A stretch of DNA of 64,000 nt from Ricordea florida (taxonomy: Eukaryota; Cnidaria; Anthozoa; Corallimorpharia; Ricordeidae), in contig OX453272.1 in the NCBI GenBank assembly GCA_949710005.1, forward strand, positions 39,676,373 to 39,740,372. Reading direction: 5' to 3'. Both the position numbers and the translations under genes were made by a program. Under the pieces are notes generated by a model. That model was not told the DNA's origin, did not search any database, and saw only the letters and a program-made list of their open reading frames with translations. Shown piece by piece: positions 23,501 to 31,231 of the stretch; position 1 is the stretch's first letter; each line of letters starts with the position of its first letter.

Positions 23501-24458
23501 ACAGTATTTGTCTTTAGGATTGAAGTTAATAAAGGTACACAGAGGGATCAAATTCGAAGAATCGGAGTGGTTAAGGTCCTACATTGACTTGAACAATAGC
23601 CTTAGAGCTAAGGCTGAGAATGACTTTGAAAAAGATTTCTTCAAATTGATGAACAACTCGGTGTTTGGTAAGACTATGGAGAACATTAGGAAGAGGGTGG
23701 ATATTCAGTTGGTCACTAATGAGAAAAAAGCACGTAAGTTGATTGTGAAGCCAAACTTCCATCACAGGAATATCTTTTGTGAGGATCTGGCCGCCTTCCA
23801 CATGAAGAAAACGAAACTGGTCTTTGATAAGCCCATTTACTTAGGCTTATCCATTCTGGATCTGAGCAAGATGACCATGTACGATTTTCATTACAAGTAC
23901 ATGAAGCCTAAGTATGGAGATGATGCCAAGTTGCTGTTCACAGATACGGATTCTCTCGCCTATGAGATACAAACCGAGGACTTTTACAAGGACATCAGTC
24001 GAGATGTAAGAGACAAGTTTGATACCAGCAACTACCCAAAGGACCATCCATCCGGAATTGAGACCGGAGTGAATAAGAAGGTTGGAGGGATGTTCAAAGA
24101 TGAAGCTGGTGGTGAACAGATAACAGAATTTGTGGGTCTGAGGGCTAAACTGTATGCTTTCAAGACGGATAAACAGAAAGAAGTCAAGAAGTGTAAGGGT
24201 GTGAACAAAGCAGTGGTGAGTAAGAGTATAAGTTTCCAGGATTACAAGACGTGTCTTTTCAGTGGCCAATCCCAGAGAAGGAAGATGAATACCATAAGGA
24301 GTCATAAGCATGACATCTATACTGAAACTATCAATAAGATTGCATTATCACGCGAGGATGATAAACGTGTGATAATGGAAGATGGGATAAATACTTATGC
24401 ACAAGGTCATTTCAGGACGCTAGAAGGTGGTGATTTGGTGTCTTGGGGTACAAATTGA
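20562..24458 (+). CDS. POLB: Protein-primed-type family B DNA polymerase, one internal TAG
   Basis: This is the replicative polymerase of the element. Codons 1-718 and 720-1298 share one frame, with a single TAG at 22716-22718. Two SAP-like helix-extension-helix repeats open the protein (about residues 3-30 and 38-65), then a C2H2-like finger (near 420-445). Exo I follows as YADFECF (D482, E484), then an HNH/endonuclease VII-like zinc module CHICEAELG...DHCHITGRYRG (about 581-615), Exo II HNLSGYDSH and Exo III-like YHDLYLKTDV. The polymerase motifs are YLDANGLYGYAM, KLMNNSVFGKT and FTDTDSLAYE. The 3' end overlaps the integrase gene tail to tail by 52 bp. All catalytic residues are kept, so the stop is recent, is read through, or is an assembly error. 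Confidence 0.92.
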
Positions 24459-25396
24459 AGCTCTTCACGAACGAATCCTCGTTTTGGACCACCACTCAAA
24501 TAATACAAGACTGGTTGACCCGGCTCGATTATGGTTCGGGCCAAATCATAGACTTCAAGGCTCCATATGGGATCAGTAGCCCGTCGTTTGTCCCCACCTT
24601 CATCTTCACCAGGGGCATATAGATATCTGACTTGAACATCTGGAGGTAATCTCTTCTCATCCAATCCTACAGGTCGCTTATAGTCTGGAGTTTTAGTATC
24701 AATTGACCTCATTTTCAAAGCTTCCTCAGGCTCCTTACCAGTAATACGGGTGGTTTCACTATTGAGGGTCTTCATGATGTCGGGCAACCTGTTCACCCAA
24801 ACTGTGGATCGGTTATCACTAACCATTTCTTGAGCATATTGATGGCTGAATAACTTCTCACCGAGAGTCCTATTGGCTCTTTCCACAAAAGCTTGAGCTC
24901 TATGATTCCCAGCTTCACTCCGCTGGATTGTAACTTGATGCTTATTCATAAGAGTTGTTACATCACCCTTGAATTCTGTTCCTGGGTCCACCATTAATGT
25001 TTGCGGCCACTTCAACTTACGGGAATAAATCCTTTGAAAGGCATTGGCAACTTCACCACTCTCCTTTGAGGTCAATGCCTCAGCATCCTTATATCTTGAA
25101 CCAATATCAATCACAACTAATGCATAGCGGTATGTTTTTCTTCTCACTGTATCATGAGGAAGAAACAACAAGTCCGCTTGATGAATTTGATTAGGCTTAT
25201 TCACACTCCAATGTGGCCTGGGTATATACTTGGGGGCTGGGAGATAAATTTGCCACAAGGCTTGCTTCTCTAACCACTCTTTGGCGACCTTTTCACTAAC
25301 TTTGGCCGCTTTGGCTAATTTGGGTATGGCCGAGTATCCTTTCCAGTATCCATCGGTGGAATAATATAATCGATTTAAAACATTAGAATCACTCAT
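24407..25396 (-). CDS. INT: Polinton integrase (rve, DDE)
   Basis: A 329-residue retroviral-type integrase that would insert the linear element into the chromosome. The catalytic triad is visible as D75 (HQADLLFLP), D137 (LMVDPGTEF) and E172 (FVERANRTL), with 34 residues between the last two. A basic helical N-terminus precedes it, and an SH3-like C-terminus (residues about 240-320, ending GFVREELQFVP) follows. The gene is divergent from the capsid candidate (27 bp between start codons) and convergent with the polymerase. No break is seen. Confidence 0.93.
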   Translation of the reverse strand: MSDSNVLNRLYYSTDGYWKGYSAIPKLAKAAKVSEKVAKEWLEKQALWQIYLPAPKYIPRPHWSVNKPNQIHQADLLFLPHDTVRRKTYRYALVVIDIGSRYKDAEALTSKESGEVANAFQRIYSRKLKWPQTLMVDPGTEFKGDVTTLMNKHQVTIQRSEAGNHRAQAFVERANRTLGEKLFSHQYAQEMVSDNRSTVWVNRLPDIMKTLNSETTRITGKEPEEALKMRSIDTKTPDYKRPVGLDEKRLPPDVQVRYLYAPGEDEGGDKRRATDPIWSLEVYDLARTIIEPGQPVLYYLSGGPKRGFVREELQFVPQDTKSPPSSVLK

Positions 25397-25423
25397 TTAT
25401 AAACAAGAATATAAGCATTTAAA

Positions 25424-26659
25424 ATGACTTCTATACCAAGCATTCTTGATACTAATCGTGTTCCAAGGACTCGTGAAGGGTTGAAGGCAGAAACTTCGTT
25501 GAATAGGGTCACGTTGAACCCATCATCGGCCGAACCTGGCGAGACATTATACATTGAAATACCAAGATTGAGTGAGAATTTAGTGATTGCTCCTGGTAGT
25601 GTCTACATAACCTTTGATATGGTTGTAACCGGGCACAAAGACAACACTCTTGTTAATAATTTGGGCAGGAATCTAATTTCACAATATAAGGTTCTATTTG
25701 GGGGTGAAATCATAGAGGATCTTAGTAGATTTGATTTATTCAAAACTTATCATGATTTGTTTTTGTCGGAGGTAGATCGTGAGAATAGATTGAGACAGGG
25801 TATATCTGATGTTAACATAAGGAAAATTAGAACCAATGCAGGCAATAAAGATACATCAAAAGCAAGGCATAATACTTTAGCCGCGATTCATAACACTAGA
25901 TATGCTATTCCATTAGATCACACAATCCTCAAAGATCATGGAGTATTTTATCCAATAGGATTACCACATCCACTTAGATTTGAATTGACTTTGGCTAAAG
26001 TTTCTGATGTTGTGGTTTATTCAAACAGTGAAACACCACCTGATTATAAATTAATAAACATGGAGATGGAGTATCAGTGCATATCAAATGATTATTTAGC
26101 AAGAGAGGCTGTTGCGTCCTACAAAGCTGGGAAAGGATTCACGTATGAAAAAGTACTTCTTCACAAAACCTTTACAATCTCTGAGGCTAATGATGCTGTG
26201 ATAAATCAGCATATTAACGTGCCAAGGAGATCCATGACTGGTATACTATGTCTTTTCACTGCCCCTCATGCAGAAGGTCTTAGGGATTCTGAGATTTTTG
26301 CAAACCCAAAGATCACATCAGTCAAGATTGACATAGATGGAGTGCCCAGCAAAGTTTATTTGAAAGGTATGATGGCGACTGATTTGTGGCAATCCATAAT
26401 TAAGCGAGTTGGTCTTAGTGATTCAATTAAGGAATCTGACTTCTATACAGATAAGTTCGCTTTGTGGATTGATTTGAGGACTTATCCAGATAATGATATC
26501 CATCGAAATGGTTTGTATATTCATGCTACTCGTGATGGTGTGACTTTAGAAATTAAGAGAGAAAAGGTAGGAACTAGAGTTCTTACATGCCACATGTTTG
26601 TTGTTGCTGACGCTATCATGAACATTAAGAATGGTGGTCTAGAGGAGATTAGATATTAG
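25424..26659 (+). CDS. MCP: Major capsid protein candidate (double jelly-roll type)
   Basis: A 411-residue protein and the best candidate for the hexon-type major capsid protein, from its position beside integrase and ATPase and its composition: many beta-prone segments, no membrane span. Recognisable features are NRVTLNPSSAEPGETLYIEI near the N-terminus, VLFGGE, and the C-terminal block FALWIDLRTYPDNDIH, TCHMFVVADA. The second Polinton encodes a close relative (59203-60312). Family assignment rests on synteny and pattern, without a structure search. The gene ends in TAG, showing that TAG is a normal stop here. Confidence 0.75.
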   Translation: MTSIPSILDTNRVPRTREGLKAETSLNRVTLNPSSAEPGETLYIEIPRLSENLVIAPGSVYITFDMVVTGHKDNTLVNNLGRNLISQYKVLFGGEIIEDLSRFDLFKTYHDLFLSEVDRENRLRQGISDVNIRKIRTNAGNKDTSKARHNTLAAIHNTRYAIPLDHTILKDHGVFYPIGLPHPLRFELTLAKVSDVVVYSNSETPPDYKLINMEMEYQCISNDYLAREAVASYKAGKGFTYEKVLLHKTFTISEANDAVINQHINVPRRSMTGILCLFTAPHAEGLRDSEIFANPKITSVKIDIDGVPSKVYLKGMMATDLWQSIIKRVGLSDSIKESDFYTDKFALWIDLRTYPDNDIHRNGLYIHATRDGVTLEIKREKVGTRVLTCHMFVVADAIMNIKNGGLEEIRY

Positions 26660-26672
26660 GCTGCTGTATGTT

Positions 26673-26700
26673 TTTCTTCTCACGTTGTCATGAGAAGAAA
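26673..26700. terminator. Stem-loop after capsid gene; partial copy of integrase DNA
   Basis: TTTCTTCTCA and TGAGAAGAAA form a 10-bp perfect stem with an 8-nt loop, 14 nt after the capsid stop. The surrounding 26664-26702 closely matches 25128-25164 inside the integrase gene (shared GTATGTTTTTCTTCTCAC), so the hairpin appears to come from a short duplicated piece of the element. Confidence 0.55.
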
Positions 26701-26731
26701 CATTAATCTAAAGGGGTTAATGTATTGAGTA

Positions 26732-27364
26732 ATGATGAATGAACTCAAAGATATGATTTCATTCAATTGTATCATCACTGGTCCCACAAACTGTGGAAAG
26801 ACCCAATACATAGTGGAACAGCTTCGAGGCCACTATAGACAAGTATTCGATTATATTGTGTTGATTTGTCCAACATATGCTCATAACAAGACTTATAGAG
26901 GCTTTGCAAAGGGGGATAAACGATTCTTTGTGCTTTCACCAGATGCGAGTGATCATGACGAAATCAACAATTTGTTGATGGATTGCTCATCGTTCTTCTC
27001 AGATATGAATGCACTCATAATATTGGATGATTGTGCCGTTTCCAAGGATCTGAAGAATAGGTCCAACAAATTCATCGATTTAGCCTTCTCTGGGAGGCAT
27101 ATAGGAATATCAGTGTGGGTTCTCACTCAACAACTGACATCTATAGCCAAACCATTCCGTGAAAATGTAGCTTGTGTGGTCTCATTCCATAATCCATCAC
27201 AAACGGCGATGAAGATGCTTTTCGAGGAATATGGCGGAGACCTGGATGCTGAAACTTGTAAAAAATATAAGAAGCATCTTATGAATGAAAAGTATGCAAG
27301 GCTATGCTTCTCTCTTAGACATCCATTCCAAAATTATTTAGAGATACCGGCTCTCACGGCATAA
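26732..27364 (+). CDS. ATP: Genome-packaging ATPase (FtsK/HerA type)
   Basis: A 210-residue P-loop ATPase that would pump DNA into the capsid. Walker A is GPTNCGKT (residues 17-24) and Walker B is LIILDD (95-100), with a sensor-like SVWVLTQQL at about 130. ATG at 26735 is an alternative start one codon on. It is close to the protein at 58466-59092 in the second element. It sits directly upstream of the next gene with a 2-nt gap, consistent with co-expression of virion genes. Confidence 0.93.
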   Translation: MMNELKDMISFNCIITGPTNCGKTQYIVEQLRGHYRQVFDYIVLICPTYAHNKTYRGFAKGDKRFFVLSPDASDHDEINNLLMDCSSFFSDMNALIILDDCAVSKDLKNRSNKFIDLAFSGRHIGISVWVLTQQLTSIAKPFRENVACVVSFHNPSQTAMKMLFEEYGGDLDAETCKKYKKHLMNEKYARLCFSLRHPFQNYLEIPALTA

Positions 27365-27366
27365 TC

Positions 27367-27906
27367 ATGACAACTCCCGAAGATATCATGAATGGTGAAA
27401 CTGTGGTGGATAGTCATCAATCAACACCAACCACTAGTGATGATTTGAAATCTAAAAGAGAAGAGCTCTCGATACTAGCTTGTCTAGGTTCTACCAAGGA
27501 GTATATTGGTATGCAAATGACCCTAGGCGATATACATAAATTATCGGAAAAGGATGTTGAGAAGTACTACAAGAGGTACAAGATGGTGTCGGGTAAGAAC
27601 ATGGCTGATGGACTAATAGATCCTCCTTTACATCTATTGGCCAAACTAATCAATTGGTGTCTTAGTGGTTATGGTGGAATAGATGAGCCAGATGCTCTGG
27701 TAAATGATTGGAAGAACAACCAATTGGTCAAGCAGTGGCTGTCAGAAGCTTCTGGTTCAATAGTAGTAAAGGGTGGTGTGGTTGCTACATTACTAATAAT
27801 AGCTATTACCACCCTCAAGCATTTCAAACTAAGAGAGCCTACTCCTGCTATTACATTTTATGATCTAACTAATACAGATCAAGTTGGAGTTGACACTGTT
27901 CGGTAA
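27367..27906 (+). CDS. Conserved Polinton protein with one membrane segment
   Basis: A 179-residue protein of unknown function, conserved in the second element (57913-58434). The acidic N-terminus is followed by a helical region with LACLGSTKEYIGMQMTLGDI and DVEKYYKRY, both nearly identical in the homologue, then a membrane-spanning stretch at about residues 136-157. Placed after the ATPase in both elements, it is likely a virion or packaging-associated membrane protein. That role is inference. Confidence 0.75.
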   Translation: MTTPEDIMNGETVVDSHQSTPTTSDDLKSKREELSILACLGSTKEYIGMQMTLGDIHKLSEKDVEKYYKRYKMVSGKNMADGLIDPPLHLLAKLINWCLSGYGGIDEPDALVNDWKNNQLVKQWLSEASGSIVVKGGVVATLLIIAITTLKHFKLREPTPAITFYDLTNTDQVGVDTVR

Positions 27907-27907
27907 A

Positions 27908-27948
27908 GAAAAAATTTAAAATCGAGTTGGCCGTTTTAGAATTTTTTC
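27908..27948. terminator. Imperfect stem-loop after ATPase-linked gene
   Basis: GAAAAAATT and AATTTTTTC pair (9 bp) with further TTTAAAA/TTTTAGA pairing. It starts 2 nt after the stop at 27906. Confidence 0.35.
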
Positions 27949-27970
27949 ATACTCTAAGAGATCAAACAAC

Positions 27971-28885
27971 ATGTCACAATCTTCTAATGCTTCTTCAACT
28001 TCATCATTGAAAACTCGTTTTGTGCCAATTGATGAGACTGACTTCAACTGGGATTCTATTGTTATAGAACCCCCAAAGAAGAAAGGTCGCTATTCATATT
28101 CAAAAGTTTTTGTTGATGACGATGGTGAGTCAAAGAATCTAGCTTTTCAATTGGCTGATCAAAACATATATGGCCTTAAATACGACAATGGCCATGAGAA
28201 CAAAAAGCCTAATTCCGGTATTAAATTCACCTATTTATTACGTGATGAGGAAACTGAATCTGGATTTGACACTATAATAGACAAAGTAGCTCATTCCCTT
28301 GAAGAGTTCTACAATGATGAGACCATTAATAAGGACATGCCTAAATTGAGTAAACTACAACTCGAAACTATAGCGAATGGAAATACAATTGATTTGATTA
28401 AACCATCATATGTCACAAACGACAATGGTAATACATATGTATATCCTGTATTTAACACAAGTGGAAGTGGCCATAGACTGAGAAATTACACATTATTCAG
28501 AGGTCGAAAGATTGGTGAAGACTATACTAAATACATTCAAAAATCTATGGATGATGAAAGTACTAAGGCATGTGCAACAGTTTCATTGAGAATAAAAGAA
28601 ATATCATTTGGTCCTTGTGGAACTGGGATGGGTTGCATTGCTGAGGTAAAATATGTAGTCCAAGCAATTAAATTAAGCAAACCCATAGAAGAAGAAAAGG
28701 TCGAAGAAGACGATGTTTTTGCATACATGAGTTATGAAGAAGACTCTGATGAAGAAGAAGAGAATACAGAGGAAGTTGTGTCTACAGAAGAAGAGTTGCC
28801 AACTCCAACAGTATCATATAAGAAGTTGCTAGACCAAGCGAAAGCTACGAAAACTAAGAAGAATGGTAGTGGTAAGAAGAAATAA
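27971..28885 (+). CDS. Uncharacterised acidic-tailed protein, possible ssDNA-binding protein
   Basis: A 304-residue protein with a low-complexity Ser-rich start, a beta-rich middle (for example YVYPVFNTSG, NYTLFRGRKIGEDY, EVKYVVQAIKLS) and a highly acidic stretch at about 245-275 followed by a Lys-rich end. A compact beta fold with an acidic tail is typical of viral single-stranded DNA-binding proteins. That is only a resemblance of layout and I do not recognise the family. No counterpart exists at the matching place in the second Polinton. Confidence 0.7.
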   Translation: MSQSSNASSTSSLKTRFVPIDETDFNWDSIVIEPPKKKGRYSYSKVFVDDDGESKNLAFQLADQNIYGLKYDNGHENKKPNSGIKFTYLLRDEETESGFDTIIDKVAHSLEEFYNDETINKDMPKLSKLQLETIANGNTIDLIKPSYVTNDNGNTYVYPVFNTSGSGHRLRNYTLFRGRKIGEDYTKYIQKSMDDESTKACATVSLRIKEISFGPCGTGMGCIAEVKYVVQAIKLSKPIEEEKVEEDDVFAYMSYEEDSDEEEENTEEVVSTEEELPTPTVSYKKLLDQAKATKTKKNGSGKKK

Positions 28886-28926
28886 GTAACTAACTAGGTA
28901 AACGGGATATGGGTGGGGTCTGACAG

Positions 28927-28953
28927 TTTCCTAGTATACCTCTTACTAGGAGA
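28927..28953. terminator. Stem-loop, first copy (CCTAGTA arms, 7-nt loop)
   Basis: CCTAGTA (28930-28936) and TACTAGG (28944-28950) with loop TACCTCT. It lies 42 nt after the preceding stop and 30 nt or so before a YTTAAAGG motif and a small ORF. An almost identical hairpin lies at 29167-29193. Confidence 0.5.
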
Positions 28954-28960
28954 CTTAAAG
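28954..28960 (+). promoter_or_regulatory. CTTAAAG motif before small ORF
   Basis: CTTAAAG starts 30 nt before the ATG at 28984. The whole hairpin-plus-motif block is duplicated at 29161-29250. Confidence 0.4.
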
Positions 28961-28983
28961 GTAATAGTATGTTAACTCATAAT

Positions 28984-29145
28984 ATGACTAAACAAAAAAT
29001 GCAGACTCGTAATCTTACTCTAAAAGAATCAGCAATTGTAGCTACAGTTGCAACTCTAGAATTATTAACAATTGCACTTGCAGTTGCAACTATAGAATCA
29101 ATAGCAATTGCAACTGCAGTTGTAACTATAGGGTGGATTTGTTAA
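28984..29145 (+). CDS. 53-residue hydrophobic microprotein with internal repeats
   Basis: This small ORF starts like the gene at 29224 (ATGACTAAACAA against ATGTCTGAACAA) after a duplicated leader. It then diverges into a hydrophobic segment built from about three 36-bp direct repeats (29030-29131), which translate as 12-residue units such as IALAVATIESIA. The product would be a single- or double-pass membrane peptide. It may be a working microprotein or merely a repeat expansion. No homologue is seen in the second element. Confidence 0.4.
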   Translation: MTKQKMQTRNLTLKESAIVATVATLELLTIALAVATIESIAIATAVVTIGWIC

Positions 29146-29166
29146 TTTACTGATAGAAATGTTTAG

Positions 29167-29193
29167 TTTCCTAGTATGACCCTTACTAGGAGA
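29167..29193. terminator. Stem-loop, second copy (CCTAGTA arms, 7-nt loop)
   Basis: CCTAGTA (29170-29176) and TACTAGG (29184-29190) with loop TGACCCT, 24 nt after the microprotein stop. The different loop with identical arms suggests the pairing is what is kept. Confidence 0.5.
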
Positions 29194-29200
29194 CTTAAAG
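29194..29200 (+). promoter_or_regulatory. CTTAAAG motif before membrane protein gene
   Basis: CTTAAAG starts 30 nt before the ATG at 29224, the same spacing as the copy at 28954. Confidence 0.4.
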
Positions 29201-29223
29201 GTAATACTAGATTAACTCATAAC

Positions 29224-29661
29224 ATGTCTGAACAAGAAGTGCAAACTACTGAACAAATCACTAGAGAGCCTTCTGTCAAAACAAAGGTCAAAGACCCCAA
29301 GAGAGTTCAGGCTGGTAAAACGTTATCAGAAAAGAATAAGAGGGCTAGAGAAGCTTTGAAACGTGAGGAGGAAAGGGAAGAGAGGGAAAAGAAGGAAAGG
29401 GAAGAGAGGGAAAAGGAAGATGAGAAAGTTGTTTCTGTTGGTGGAAGGGATGATTGGATACCAAAATATATATCATCCCAAACCATTATCCTGACCATAG
29501 GCGCAGTTGGCCTCGCCGCCTATGCCCTATTCACAAACTATAGAGACAGAATAGCTGATTTGCATATACCAACACCAACTCGTTCACCACAGCCTAGAGT
29601 CATAGAAAGTCAGCCTGTGGTCAAAGAAGAGGAAAATGGCTTAAAAGATGATCTGTTGTGA
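29224..29661 (+). CDS. Conserved Polinton protein, charged coiled coil plus membrane segment
   Basis: A 145-residue protein if started at ATG 29224. The frame is open to 29176, but the second Polinton's homologue (57464-57877) begins at the equivalent Met. A Lys/Glu-rich helix (ALKREEEREEREKKEREE) covers about residues 45-75, a membrane span (TIILTIGAVGLAAYALF) about 88-104, then a Pro-rich tail. Unknown function, probably a virion membrane or scaffold component. It ends 7 nt before the next gene. Confidence 0.75.
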   Translation: MSEQEVQTTEQITREPSVKTKVKDPKRVQAGKTLSEKNKRAREALKREEEREEREKKEREEREKEDEKVVSVGGRDDWIPKYISSQTIILTIGAVGLAAYALFTNYRDRIADLHIPTPTRSPQPRVIESQPVVKEEENGLKDDLL

Positions 29662-29667
29662 TCATAA

Positions 29668-29889
29668 ATGGCTGAGAATAAGCTCGTAAAGACAGTTACT
29701 GGCTCTGCAGTGCTTGTTGGATTGTCGACTGGGATGGGCTGGCTGGCCAAAAAGGCTCTTCGGGAGTCATTCATCGGTGACCCATCGACCAGTATCATGA
29801 ACTATGGTAAATGGGTGCTTGTGTTGAGTATAAGCATGTATGTCAAAACCTATTTAGAGGATCAGAAGATACTACCCACAAGTGTTTGA
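29668..29889 (+). CDS. Conserved small membrane protein (73 residues)
   Basis: Two hydrophobic helices (about residues 13-30 and 48-62) surround a conserved KKALRESFIGDPS segment. The homologue at 57204-57422 is 72 residues with the same KTVT, KKA, ESF and YLEDQKILP motifs. The function is unknown. Small size and conservation fit a minor virion membrane protein. Confidence 0.75.
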   Translation: MAENKLVKTVTGSAVLVGLSTGMGWLAKKALRESFIGDPSTSIMNYGKWVLVLSISMYVKTYLEDQKILPTSV

Positions 29890-29891
29890 AT

Positions 29892-30467
29892 ATGAGTGAT
29901 ATTAAAAAATTCCAAAGAGATTCGCTGAAACATATTAGAACTTCATTTAGAGTTGCTTTGTATCATAAGCAACAAATGGAAGAAAATCAAGGCTATTCTC
30001 ATTTAATACCAATTCCTGGATTACCTCCAACAGATGATATTGTGAAATGGTATCATGGACTTGATTCAAATCATGAATTTAGGCGTAATGAGCCTAAACT
30101 TGAAGCAAACGAAGAAGTAGATGAGGAGGCTAAAGATCGATTCAATAACGATCTATTGCGTCATATCAAAATAATGTTTAGGACTGGTTTGTATATGGAA
30201 CAACTAAAAGAAGAAGGATATGATGAGACCCCACCTCCTAAACTACCTGCAACAGATTATATTTTGAATTGTTATTATGATCTCGATACAAATCATGAAC
30301 TTAGGCGTGATGAGCCGAAACTCAAAGACTATATCATACCCAAAGAAACATATCATCAACAGCCACCACGACGAGGCCCACACCCATTAGTATCATTTAC
30401 ACTTGGAATACTGTCAACCATCGTGATATCATATCCATTTTGGAGGCTGAAAAATTCAAAGTGTTGA
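29892..30467 (+). CDS. Uncharacterised 191-residue protein with an internal duplication
   Basis: The ATG at 29892 follows the preceding stop by 2 nt. The frame is open further upstream inside the previous gene, which is unlikely to be used. The protein holds two copies of a module of about 75 residues, each with IRTSFRVALY-like or IKIMFRTGLY-like starts and a GLDSNHEFRRNEPKLE-like end. A single C-terminal membrane segment follows (about 170-188). No counterpart is present in the second element. The function is unknown. Confidence 0.7.
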   Translation: MSDIKKFQRDSLKHIRTSFRVALYHKQQMEENQGYSHLIPIPGLPPTDDIVKWYHGLDSNHEFRRNEPKLEANEEVDEEAKDRFNNDLLRHIKIMFRTGLYMEQLKEEGYDETPPPKLPATDYILNCYYDLDTNHELRRDEPKLKDYIIPKETYHQQPPRRGPHPLVSFTLGILSTIVISYPFWRLKNSKC

Positions 30468-30483
30468 TTTTATGTCACTGCGC

Positions 30484-30498
30484 ATGCGCTGAAATTGT
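30484..30498. terminator. Short GC-rich palindrome after gene
   Basis: GCGCATGCGC is a perfect 10-bp palindrome within CTGCGCATGCGCTGA, about 13 nt after the stop at 30467. It is unusually GC-rich for this AT-rich element. It could be a terminator-like hairpin or a protein-binding site. Confidence 0.3.
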
Positions 30499-30524
30499 TT
30501 AAGGATAAAACAACAAGTGGATAA

Positions 30525-30932
30525 ATGGCGGCGGCTATAGCAATGATGATTGGAGGGTCACTTATTCAATCGGCATCCTTCATTGGTGGAAGTTATTTAG
30601 CAAAGTTCATTAGCGGCTCATCTGAAGATGAACTCCGACTTGAAAGGGAAAGGCATGACAAGGCAATGGAGAAGTACCAAAAAGATTATGCTGCTTACCA
30701 AGAGAAACGAATGGCATATATTGACTTTATGAATAGGAGGAAGAGTGATGAGAATCAAGCCTCTGAGAACATATCAAAGACAGATGAAGCGCTGAGATTA
30801 TACAATCAAATTGGCAATCCTCCCAAATTCTCAGACTATTATAGGCCTAATTCAGATCAGAAGACTGGAGAAATGGTTTATGTTTCTGTTGCTATGTTAG
30901 CCTTGGCATATTTTGTCAGCAAGTGGTTATAA
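30525..30932 (+). CDS. Conserved Polinton membrane protein (135 residues)
   Basis: An N-terminal Gly/Ala/Ile-rich membrane-prone segment (about 1-28), a charged helix with KAMEKYQKDYAAYQEKR, a conserved PPKFSDYYRP and a C-terminal hydrophobic segment (MVYVSVAMLALAYFVSKW). The homologue at 56805-57197 shares each block. Its stop overlaps the next start as TAATG, so the two genes are closely coupled. The function is unknown and a virion role is inferred from the cluster. Confidence 0.75.
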   Translation: MAAAIAMMIGGSLIQSASFIGGSYLAKFISGSSEDELRLERERHDKAMEKYQKDYAAYQEKRMAYIDFMNRRKSDENQASENISKTDEALRLYNQIGNPPKFSDYYRPNSDQKTGEMVYVSVAMLALAYFVSKWL

Positions 30933-31195
30933 TGACTGACAAAATAACAGATGACACATTGACTCCCCATGAATATATTCGTTTGGTAGGATTTAGAGCT
31001 GAACAGTTGAAGATGGGTAGTAAACCAGTCATAGACTGGCCATTTGATTTCAATCCTATAGCCATTGCCAAGAGTGAACTCAAACAACGTGTTTTACCCA
31101 TTGCTATAATTAGAAAGATCCCAGACTGTAATTCAAAGACTGGTTTCCGCGATGAAATATGGAACCCAAACGACATGAATATACGAGACTTTTGA
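30932..31195 (+). CDS. RPB6/omega-like RNA polymerase subunit candidate
   Basis: An 87-residue protein starting in a TAATG overlap with the previous gene. Its core (LTPHEYIRLVGFRAEQLKMG, then DFNPIAIAKSELKQRVLPI and IIRKIPD) follows the pattern of the RPB6/RpoZ fold: a Thr/Tyr-containing start, an R-x-x-Q helix, a DP-x-x-IA-x-x-EL helix and a basic PI-x-IIR strand. Eukaryotic RPB6 and its homologues in poxviruses and asfarviruses clamp the largest polymerase subunit. No other polymerase subunit is visible, so it might dock on the host enzyme. Absent from the second element. Based on pattern only. Confidence 0.6.
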   Translation: MTDKITDDTLTPHEYIRLVGFRAEQLKMGSKPVIDWPFDFNPIAIAKSELKQRVLPIAIIRKIPDCNSKTGFRDEIWNPNDMNIRDF

Positions 31196-31231
31196 AATCA
31201 ATTTAGAAAGTTCCCATATTCAACTTCAAAT

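Noticed and set aside
20562-24458. Alternative genetic code in which TAG is sense
   Set aside because: The capsid candidate at 25424-26659 ends with TAG, and other genes use all three stops normally.
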